Of a DNA stretch of 64,000 bases, positions 43,050 through 52,400 are shown piece by piece. A model generated the notes under the pieces. That model saw only the letters and a program-made list of their open reading frames with translations, was not told the DNA's origin and did not search any database. The stretch is from Galbula dea. Its lineage: Eukaryota; Chordata; Aves; Piciformes; Galbulidae. The translations under genes and the position numbers were made by a program. Positions within the stretch are counted from its first letter, which is position 1. Every line of letters begins with the position of its first letter. Where the stretch lies: NCBI GenBank assembly GCA_013399015.1, contig VWZX01002915.1, positions 317,363 through 381,362 of the forward strand. The letters are read 5' to 3'.

Positions 43050-43640
43050 GGGAGTTGGGGGTGGGTGAGTGGGGAGAGAAGAGTGAGTGTGGAGTGTGAG
43101 CAGTGAGCATGGAGGGAGAGCATAGTGAGCGTGCAGTGAGCGTGCAGAGCATGAAGAGAGGCCAGGAGCATGCAGGGAGCTAAAAGTGAGCCTAGAGCAT
43201 GAGCAGTGAGCATGCAGTGAGAATGCAGTGAGCATGCAGAGCGTGCAGAAAAACCAGGAGCATGCAGGGAGCAAATAGTGAGTGTGGAGCATGAGCAGTG
43301 AGCATGCAGTAGGTGTGCAGGGAGCCTGCAGAGTGCTCCAAGAGGCCAGAAGGATACAGGGAGTGAAAGGTGAGTGTGGAGTGTGAGCAGTGAGCATGCA
43401 GTGAGTGTGAAGACATGCAGCAAGCATGAAAACATGCAGTGAGCATGGAGAGAGCATGCAGTGAGTGTGGAGATGCAATGTGAGCATGCAGTGAGCATGG
43501 AGAGAGTGCACAGCAAGCACAGAGAGAGTGTGGCAGGTGTGAAGCGAACACACAGAGGCCAGGCAGGGGCACCCAGAGGGCAGTGAGCACCCAGCAGACG
43601 TGCAGAGAGGCTGCAGTGAGCGTTTGGAGAACAAGCAGAC
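43050..43640. repeat. GTGAGC/GCATGCAG minisatellite
   Basis: About 590 bp built from 10-12-bp units such as gtgagcatgcag and gtgagtgtggag. They are arranged in higher-order units of about 105 bp that include a ccaggagcatgcagggagc-like segment. The + strand carries roughly 20 GTGAG pentamers. It keeps three minus-strand frames open. Confidence 0.9.
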
Positions 43641-43724
43641 AATGACACGCAGACGACACGCAGAGAGCACGCATCACACGTGCATCCAGCACGCATGACT
43701 GCTCCAGGGGTGTCACGTTAAGTT

Positions 43725-44460
43725 GCAGTAACTCAGCCATGAGCAATCCTGCTGACTACACCAATGTTACTCTCCCGTTAAGAGGCCAGACCCCGACCCA
43801 GCAGTCTGCCTGGCTCAGTGTTCCAGGCCTCCACGTTAGACAAACCCTGCCCAAGGGTGCCCGACCTGGGCTTGCTCTCTGTGAAACAGCCTGGACAAGT
43901 TAAATTAATAATCAGTTTGATTTATTAGGGTGACAGATAACAGATTGGGAATTGCTGGTGATAAGTTGAGTAACTGCAAGGAATTTGAGCTCAAGCTAAT
44001 AATTATGCTCCTGGGGAAGTGTCCGACCAAGTCAGGAAAGTAAGAAAAAAAGCTTTAAACCAACACTAAAATATAATCCAGAGAAATGCTGGCAGAGATG
44101 TGAGGATGTGCATTGATTGCACAGTTCTTACTGCATCCCTTCCTGGTGATGGGAGGAGAAGGAGCAGCCATCGGCCATCCTTTGGGACAGCTAAACCCTG
44201 AGGTCTTCAGTCTGTCCTGCCCCAACCAAGGCAGGATTCTTCCCATGGGTTTTCAGATCCTAATTCTAACTGTCCCTGCCTTCTAGGTGACATTTAGCAT
44301 GATTTGGGTGGAGAGCTGAGGGACATAGTCATACATTTACTGAGGGGCATGAGTTTTAATGTTGAAATCACCATTAATTAGGCAAAGGTCTCAATTTGCT
44401 CCCTGTGGCCTTCAGAATCTGCTCGGAAGCTCTGTTTCTTGTTGTTTCAGCCTTGCTGCA
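43725..44460 (-). mobile_element. Possible antisense LTR-like sequence
   Basis: A/T-rich block of unlike composition right after the minisatellite. On the minus strand it has AATAAA (complement of tttatt at 43921-43926) next to tgattattaatttaacttgt. This looks like bird LTR remnants I have seen, but no ends or coding parts are visible. Could equally be unique intergenic DNA. Confidence 0.3.
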
Positions 44461-44924
44461 TTGGTTTTAGCCCAAACAGAGCCACCTTACCTCCACAAGG
44501 CTCCCTCCCTCAGCCACCTGGCAACCCAGCTTGGCAGATTCCGTTCACAGAGAGAACCCAAATATGTTCTCAGGGGCCAGCATCTCAGCCTTGCTCAGGG
44601 GGCACACAAAATGGGCCTGCATTTCCTTCACACAGAAAACTAGACCTTAATACCATAAGGAGACCCCATGGGCTGGCCAAGCTCCCAGCTGGCCCTGGGT
44701 GTCCTCGCCGTGCCCAGCACCCCTGGGTGGCCCCCCGGGGCTGTGGGTGCCCTGTCATTACCAGCTGGGTGACCTACATGGCAGCGTGTGCAATTTTGGA
44801 GGCATGCGGCTCCTCCACTGGAGCTGGAGCCACCCAAGGGGTGCCATGGGGACACGTCACCTCTCCCCTGACCCTCCTATATCTCTGGGAGCCAAACCCC
44901 TGCAAACTGGGGGGATTTTTGGGA

Positions 44925-45206
44925 GGTCAGGTAGTGATAGGACTAGGGGGAATGGAAGAAAACTAGAGGAGAGGAGATTTAGATTAGATATTAGAAGGAA
45001 GTTCTTCACTATTAAGGTGGTGAGACACTGGAACAGGTTGCCCAGAGAGGCTGTGGAAGCTCCATCCCTGGAAGCTGTTAAGGCCAGGCTGGCTGGGGCT
45101 GTGGGCAACCTGATCTAGTGGGAGGTGTCCCTGGCAGGCAGGGGGGTTGGAACTAGATGATCTTTGAGGTCCCTTCCAACTCTGACACTTCTATGATTCT
45201 ATCATT
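44925..45206 (+). mobile_element. CR1 LINE 3' end with intact tail
   Basis: Sense CR1 end with ttagattagatattagaagg, gaggctgtggaagctccatc and ggtcccttccaactctgaca, closing with ctatgattctat. It is the least diverged tail in the window and hence perhaps the youngest copy. Confidence 0.93.
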
Positions 45207-45559
45207 CCGGGCAGCCCCATGCCTGCCCCCCCTTCACTTCAGCCTGGGCTAATTGGCTGGCCCTCATTAGCAACACTAATAAAGGAAGGTCTGGGGTCCC
45301 TGCTTTTCCCTGGATGTGGGAGCAGCCATCGGGGCCTGGCAAAACCAGGAATTTGAGTGGATTTGGGAGCAGGGAAGGGGAGTCTGGAGGGGCAGCCAGG
45401 ACTCCAGTAGTGGCCCCACATCAGGCTGGCACCAGTGGCTTTGAGGTTGGGGGGGTGTCTGGGGAAGGAGAAGAAGCTAGTAGAAGGCAGAGCTCAGTGG
45501 TGCAGTTGGGGGGGGCTGCATGGCCTGGGGTGTGGGAGAGGTGGTGTCTGACGTGGGGT

Positions 45560-45790
45560 GCTCCCGAGGGAGGTGGCTGCGGTGGAACGGGGGCCCCGCG
45601 GGGTTGGCCATGGCGGCAGCAGCCTCGCTAGCAGCCAATGCGCGGCGCGGGAGGTGAAGTCATGCTCCGCGGTGCTGCAGCCATTGGCCTCGTTGGGCTC
45701 CGCGCAACGAGCGCGTCAGGTCTCAGCCCGGGCTGGCGTCACGCGAGGCGGGACGGGGGGGGACGGGGGGGATGGTGGTTGTTGAGGGGG
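45560..45790. promoter_or_regulatory. CpG island with paired CCAAT boxes
   Basis: CpG-rich block about 1.4 kb before the MKNK2 TATA promoter. It carries CCAAT at 45634-45638, ATTGG (CCAAT on the minus strand) at 45683-45687, and a CRE-like ggcgtcacg (about 45733). It may be an alternative MKNK2 promoter or belong to an unseen transcript. Confidence 0.5.
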
Positions 45791-46429
45791 GGCACACGTC
45801 ACCCCCACATCGTGATGGCCTCTCACGGTGCCCCCGAGTCCTGCCCACCCTTGGCCACCCGCTAGCCGCGTTCCAGGCCTGGGTGGCCACTGAAGGAGCT
45901 GCCCCGCTGCCCTGCTCGTCCCTTCCTGGGCACAGGTGGCCCTGCTGTGGGGCTGAGCACTGCTCCGCTCGTGGCATGAGTGGGCTCTGGGGGTTGGGTT
46001 TGGGGCCAGCCCCCACCCTCCTTGCCCTGAGCTTTGGGGCTGCAGAAAATTAACGGGGAACCAGACCGTCCTTGTGCCTGGGTGCAGGGTCGGGGGGATC
46101 CTAAGGGGTGTCCCTGGGTGCAGCATAGGGTGCTCCAAGTGTTGTCCCTGTGCCCAGGTGTGAGGTGTGGGGGGTTGGTGGTTGGGATACCTGGTGGGGT
46201 CATCGTCCCCTGGTGCAGTGCAGGAGGGTCTGGGGGTGATCCCATCTCTAAATGCAGTGCAGGGGGCTCCGGGGATTGCTCTGGTGAAGAGAAGCCCCCC
46301 GGGGGGGTGTCCTCAGCCTCCGCTGAAGCACAGGAGAGTCTCTGGGGCGGGTCTGTGTCCCTGGAGGAGCACAAAGGGGTGCTCGGGGAGGGGGTTGGGG
46401 TGTCCCTGGAGGTGGTATTGTATCGCCGG

Positions 46430-46975
46430 GGACCCAGTGGGTGCCCGAGCGTGTGTATGGCGGTGTCCCCGGTGGGTGCCCAAGGGGGGTGTTTTTGTCC
46501 CCGGTGTGGGACGGGGGGTGCCGGAGGAGATGTTTGTGCCCTCGGTAATATGCCGGGAGGTGGAGATTGTGTCCCCGGTGGGTGCTTGTGTCCGTGGTGG
46601 GTGAGCCGGGATGGGGGTTGTGTCCTCGGTGGGGGCTCTAGGGGGTGCTTGTGTCTCCGATTCAGTACAAGGGATACTCGGGGAGGGTGTCAGGTGCTCC
46701 CGGGGAGAGGCTTCTGTCCTCGGTGGGTTCCCGGGGGGAGTTTGTTTCTGTCCTCGGTAGGTACCCAGGAGGGGGGGGTGTTTCCTCGGTGGGTGCCCGG
46801 GGGTCTTGTTTTTGCCCCCGTAGGTACCCATGAGGGGGAAGGGTTGTCTGTCCCCGGTAGCTACCCGGGAGGGGTGTGTGTCCCCGGTAGGTGTTCAGGG
46901 GGGCTTGTATCTGTCCCTGGTAGGTACCCAGGAGGGGTGTGTGTGTCCGGTAGGTACCGGGAGGGAGGTTGTCCC
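46430..46975 (+). repeat. Minisatellite upstream of MKNK2 promoter
   Basis: G-rich array of units of about 30-35 bp with core tgtccccggtaggtacccgg, clearest from 46640 on. The array runs to within about 70 bp of the TATA box. It keeps a 393-codon + frame open (46034-47215) that I do not regard as a gene. Confidence 0.85.
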
Positions 46976-46979
46976 CTTC

Positions 46980-47072
46980 CCGGGGCGGTGGCGCCCTGCG
47001 AGGGCGGTGCGGGGCGGACCGGGGCGGACCGCGGCCGGGGCTATAAAGCTGTCGGGGGCGGCAGCAGCGCGT
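46980..47072 (+). promoter_or_regulatory. MKNK2: MKNK2 core promoter (GC boxes and TATA)
   Basis: GC boxes cggggcgg (46981), ggggcggacc (47011) and ggggcggacc (47021) stand before a TATA box, ctataaagc (TATAAAG at 47042-47048). Transcription would start near 47072. Confidence 0.7.
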
Positions 47073-47164
47073 CCCCTCCCGGCGGCGGCGGAGCGGAGCG
47101 GAGCGGGCGGCGGTGCGGGCTGCGGTACCACCGGCAGCGGCTGCGGCTCTGCGGGGCCGCGCCG
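47072..47164 (+). other. MKNK2: MKNK2 noncoding exon 1 (inferred)
   Basis: GC-rich leader downstream of the TATA box, ending in donor ggccgcgccg|gtgagc. It has no ATG in a coding context. The start position is inferred from the TATA spacing. Confidence 0.6.
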
Positions 47165-49407
47165 GTGAGCACGGGGATCGGGGTGCGAGGGTGGGGAGGG
47201 CAAGGACGGAGATGACCCAAGGGGAGGGGTGGGCTCCGTGCGGGGTCGCAGCCATCTGACGCCCTTCCCCCCCAACTCCGCTCCTCTCCCCGCAGGTCTC
47301 GNCTGCAGCTTTGCGATGCATCCCTTACCATGGGGGAGGAGGAGCATCCTCCTGCCCGCCCCCCCACGAACGCCCCCCGATGCCTGGGGTGCTACCACCC
47401 CGAAGCAGGCGATGGGACCCCCCTGTCTCCTTGTACTGGGGGTCGGGGTGCTCCCAGGGGTCGGGTTTGCAGTCCCTGTTGTCTTGTGTCCCCCTCCACT
47501 CCCCCTTCCCCGCCCCGGTGGGCGCTGGGATGCTGCAGTAAGGCTTTGCCTGCTCTGCTGCAGCTCCCACGGGGATCCCCCGTGGCGTTGTGGGGGGACG
47601 GGCTGCACTCTGTGTGTCCCCTAGACCCAGCCCCATCCACCCCAGGTACACCTCTTTGCCCCAAACCTGCAAGCAGGGTGCGGGAGAGGTGTCGGGGGTG
47701 GGGGAGATGTGCTGTGCGAGGGGTCCATAGCCCTCCACAGGACCTAGATCCTGGCAGCATGGAGCACACGTCCTCTGGTCCTGGGCTGTGGCTGCACCCA
47801 TGGGTGGTCAGGGCACCCTCGACCCCCCTGCCCACTGCATCCATCCATCCGCTGTCATGCTGGGGGTCTGCGGGCGGGGGCGGGGGGACGACACATCCTG
47901 CCGGGTCCTGCTTCCCTGAGTGCTGCCCCTGTCCCTGTCTGCGGCCGAGCAGTTTCGTGGGATCTTTGTTTAGTTTGGCTCCCGGCGCTGCGAGGGATGC
48001 TGGGAGCTCACCCCAAACCTGCCCAGCACCTCAGCCTGCTTTGGAGGCTTTTGCCTGGGGTTTGGCTTCCTCCATCTCCCCGCCCCCCACCTCCCCCGTC
48101 GGGTGGCTGGGGCTGGAGACAACGTCGCGGGGGGGGACACGGATGACACCTCAGAGGTGGCAGTGTCCACCCCATGCCTCCCATCCCCCAAAGCTTTTGT
48201 GTGTGGGGCTGTGACAGCTGGCAGGGCCATGTGCCCCCCTGGGAGACCTCATCCTGCCCATGATGCAGCGGTTGGGACCAGAGCTGTTCATCCCATGGGG
48301 GTGTCCACTGGCCACTGAAGGGCAATAATACTGCACCCCCTTCCAAATCCAGACATCTGCATGGGAGGGGGGAGCTGGCAAAACTCCGTGAAGGAGCCTT
48401 TTGCCCCCAGAGATCTGGAGTGGTGCTTGGTAAGGAGGTGCTCCTGGTGTGATCTCCCCTCCTCCCCCCACAGCCTTCGCCACCATGGGGACCTCCCTTG
48501 GTCTGTCCCTCCCTGGCCTTCTCCACCATGGGAACTTCCCTGCTCTGCCCCCCCTCCCCTCGTCACCCCAGCAGTAACCAGGAGTTTTCTGGGTGTTTCT
48601 GGTGGCAGTGGCTGGGGTTTGCTGCTCCTGTGCTGTGCTGGGGCTGGCAGCAAGCCCGGGCACCGGGACACCAGGGCGGTTATGGGCACCCCGCCGGGAG
48701 CTGCCACCTCCACCCAAACAGATTTCGTAACCCTGCAGAGGACCAGGCCCTTTCGCCTTCCTGGCTGGGCTCTGCCTTGTCCTGTGGTGGAGAGGCTCAA
48801 GGGAGTGGGGGGCAGAGGGTGCTGTGTCCCTGTTGGGGTGCTGGGACCGGAGCCACAGGGTTTGGGGTGGGGAAAGCAGTGGTTCCCATGCCCTGTGCAC
48901 ATCCAGGGTGTAGGGAGGGTTTGGGATGTAGCCTTGTCCTGCCAGGTCACAGGTGTCTTGCACGACATATGCCATAGCAGGGCTGAGCGGGCTCAGGTTC
49001 GTTGTGACCTTGCAGGGAGCCAGGAGGACATGTCATGGTGGCTCTGGAGCCTGTCCTGCTCTGTGGCTTTTCTTCTCCTCACTGTAGTTTGGGTCTGGGT
49101 GGAGACTTGGGTTTGGGTTGGTGCAGGTGGCCCCAATCCCTCTCATCATCCCCTGCGTGCTGGCCTGGGGCTGCTGGTGTGGAGGCATGACCTGGCAGCA
49201 CTATCCCCATCAGGAGATGTGGTCAAAGCCTTCCTCCTTCTCTTCTGGCTCTGCTGTGTCCCACCATGAGCTGGTGTCCTGCGCAGGTGGGGGAGCAAGC
49301 AGAGCATATGCCAAGAGCAGGAGTGTGCCAGGCTCAATGTTGTTACTGGTCTCGGTGTGGGTGGCCAATGGTGGCTGCCATCTTACTCTTGTTCTTGGCC
49401 CCCTCAG

Positions 49408-49489
49408 GGACAAAACCCCTTTGACCTGGAATTCGACCAGTCCAACCACCTGGAGCCTGTCTTCAACTTCGAGTGCCCACCCCGACCTG
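49408..49489 (+). CDS. MKNK2: MKNK2 exon (GQNPFDLEFDQSNHLEP)
   Basis: An 82-nt exon with acceptor cccctcag|ggacaa and donor acctg|gtgagc. It encodes GQNPFDLEFDQSNHLEPVFN and FECPPRP, the N-terminal segment after the start exon. The phase is 0 at its 5' end. Confidence 0.93.
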
Positions 49490-52400
49490 GTGAGCTGCAG
49501 GTGTCCTCCCTTGGGGCTCCTCCCATCCTGGACTGTGGGAGCTTGGCCCTTTGCATTGCCCTGAAGGCTTTGTGGGGTGATGTGGGGTGGACAGGGGTGA
49601 CTCACGCTGGTGGCTTTGCTCTGGCACAGACATGCCTTCAAGTCAACCCATCGATATCCCTGATGCCAAGAAAAGGAACAAGAAGAAGAAGCGTTGCAGA
49701 GCTACCGACAGCTTCTCCGGCAGGTTCGAAGGTGAGTGGGGCTGCCCCAGGGACCCCAGCGTCCCCCTCCCAGCCTGGGGCAGAGCTGGGGCCGTCTTGG
49801 CATCCCCCAGGCCTGGGGACAGGCTGAGGAGAAGGGACAGCCATGGTGTCCCGTGTTATGGTGGGGCAAGTGGCTTAGGTGACCTCTCCCCTGCCAGATG
49901 TTTACCAGCTGCAGGAGGAGGTGCTGGGAGAAGGGGCTCATGCCAGAGTCCAGTCCTGCATTAACCTCATCACCAACAAGGAGTACGCAGTGAAGGTAAA
50001 GCTCTGGGGCTGCAGACCCTGCTTCCTCCCTGCCTCAGTTTCCCTTTCCACCCTCCACATCTCAGGCTCTCCTGGCTCCCACACCCACCTAGTGCTGGCA
50101 CAAGAGGAGGATTTCATGTGGGCTGGAGGGGAAGGAGAAGGGCAGCAGCGTGGCAGGGTCAGGCCATGCAGGTGGCATGCTGTCCTCTGCCACCGCCCAG
50201 CTCTGGGACCTTGGTCACCTCCCTCAGCCACGCTCCTCTCCCTATAAATTAGGGCAAATGGGAGGTTAAATTAATGCTTGGGACGCGTCTGGGGACTTGG
50301 GGCAAGCAGGGGCTTGTGGTGGTGGCAGTGTGGCTGGATCCTGCTTACCCTGGAGGGGTCTCCATCTCCCTGTGAGCACATGGGTGCTGGGGTCTGGGTG
50401 AACCATCTGCTTTCTGGGTGGGGCTTGCTGGTCCTGTGGCCTCACCTTGCAGGCTTCCCAGCTGGGGTGTGAGGAGACTGGGACAGCCCCTGTGTCAAAA
50501 TGCAGCCAACTTGGCTTCCCCAGTCACTCCGGAGGGAGCCTTTGGGTGTCATAGAGGCCTGGGGTCAGAGGAAACAGCCAGGTATTCCATGGTGAGACCA
50601 TGAGCAGGGACACCCTGCCCAGCCCATGGCACCAGTGCCCGGTGGGGTGAAGTGTCCTTCTCTGTCCCTGGGACTGGCTGTGCTGGGGGTTGGTGGTGTC
50701 ACAGGGACCTCGCCTTGGCTGAGGCCCTGGGAGGGAGGGAGCAAGCGAGGGAGGGAGTAGCTTGGCACTGCCACCAGGAACAGCCTGTTCCTGCTGCCTT
50801 AACCCCTTGGAGCACCCCACGCCTGCCCCAGCCGGGCCCCAGGGTCCTCAGCACCCGCTGGGTGGGGGTGCGGTGATTCCCAGCCCCTCCCCAGCAGCAG
50901 TGCCTCTCCCTGAGCGCTTCCCTCTCTTTGTGTTCCAGATCATAGAGAAGCGCCTGGGACACATCCGCAGCAGAGTCTTCCGGGAGGTGGAGATGCTCTA
51001 CCAGTGCCAGGGACACAGGTACTGCAGGGCAGCCACCCTAGGCATGGGGAGTAGGCTGAGACTGGGCTGATGCTTGTGACACCCATGGGCTGTAACCAAG
51101 CCGTTCTCCCATGCCATGCTCCCTCACTTTGGCCTCGCCGGGGCATCTCGGGGCAAGGTGAAGTTGTTTGCCGTGACAAGGGGTGTGGGCTGCAAACGCC
51201 AAGTTGGAGCCGTCTTGTGTTTACCAGCAGGGGGTGGGCTGAGCTGAGCCATGTTGTGTTGGGGGGAGGTGGGCTGAGCCGAGCCGTGCCGTGGAGGGTG
51301 CTGAGCCAAGCCACCGCTGCGGCTAGCTGCTAGCCAGAGGGGAGTGAGGGAGCCAGGAGGGTCTGCGAGCAATTAGGGAGCAGAGCTGGGTACTGAAGTC
51401 CCTCTCCCCCCTGGAATGCAGCTGGGGGGCCCTGGCCGTGTGGTTTCAATCACTGGAAACCCGATTTTCCTGTTCCACATTGCCCCCCTCCCCCCCCCCC
51501 AACACACACACTCCCTGCCCTAGGACCTGTCCTGGCTGGGAGTGCAGGGGGCTGTGGGGATGGGAGACCCCAGGAGGATTTTGGGGGGATGCTGGGCTGA
51601 GTGCTTCTGTCCCCACAGGAATGTCCTGGAGCTGATCGAGTTCTTTGAGGAGGAGGAGAGGTTTTACCTGGTGTTTGAGAAGATGAGAGGAGGTGAGGGA
51701 GGTGCCAGGGTGGAGGGAACTGGGGCGGCAAGAGCCCCCCACAAGCTCCCTGCTTTGCTCTTACCTGGCTGCAGGCTCCATCCTAACCCACATCCACCGG
51801 AGACGTCACTTCAATGAGCTGGAGGCCAGCGTGGTGGTGAGGGACATCGCCAGCGCCCTGCACTTTTTGCACAACAAAGGTGAGATAAAGTGTCCCTGGG
51901 TTGCCACCATGTCCTTCCTGAAGGAGGGGGAATGCTGCCTCCCTGGGGTGCTACCATGCCCTCCCCAGGGGGACAGTGTTGGCCCTGGGCAGGCAGGGTC
52001 AAGCCCAACTGCATCACGAGGCTTGCTGTGGTTATGGAGCTTGTTCCTCCGGTTCCACCAGGTCTCAGGGCCAGCAGCAATTTGTGCCCTTGGCCATGGT
52101 GCGGGCAGTGATTTGGGTTGAGGAGGGAGGGGGCCCGGTGCCACCCCCAGACCTTTCACCACAGAGCTGTTGTAGGGGGGATTTTTTTCCCTTATTGTCT
52201 CTTCTCCCTCCAGGAATTGCACACAGGGATCTGAAACCAGAAAATATTCTGTGTGAGAGCCCAGACCAGGTGAGCCAGGGGCAGTGGGTGCAGGGGGGTG
52301 CTGCCAGGGACGAGTGGGTGTAGGGGGGTGCTGCCGGGGTTGGTGGGTGCAGGGNNNNNNNNNNNNNNNNNNNNNNNNNNNNNNNNNNNNNNNNNNNNNN

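Larger units (their letters stand above)
34720..46960. other. MOB3A-MKNK2 intergenic region
   Basis: About 12 kb without a supported gene. The stretch 34750-37800 is GC-rich unique sequence with no recognised feature, and 39800-41600 likewise. The rest holds an LTR-like block, three CR1 copies, minisatellites and a CpG island, listed separately. Long open frames here follow from GC content or repeats. Confidence 0.65.

Noticed and set aside
43050..43640. Minisatellite as a CRISPR-like or switch-region array
   Set aside because: Units are short, diverged and contiguous without unique spacers, and the genome is vertebrate. Switch-type AGCT repeats are not enriched.
46034..47215. 393-codon + strand open frame into the MKNK2 promoter
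   Set aside because: It reads Gly/Val/Arg repeats (such as PGGVCVPGRYPGG) generated by the minisatellite and continues through the TATA box and GC boxes. Other frames are open as well. No splice or start support.
48479..48560. Strong Kozak gccaccATGg as the missing MKNK2 start
   Set aside because: The frame (MGTSLGLSLPG...) stops after about 27 codons, has no in-phase donor, and does not match the MNK2 N-terminus.
49357..49489. Start of MKNK2 at an upstream in-frame ATG (MGGQWWLPS...)
   Set aside because: A good acceptor (cccctcag) lies directly before GQNPF, and the extra residues are unlike MNK2. The upstream bases are intron.
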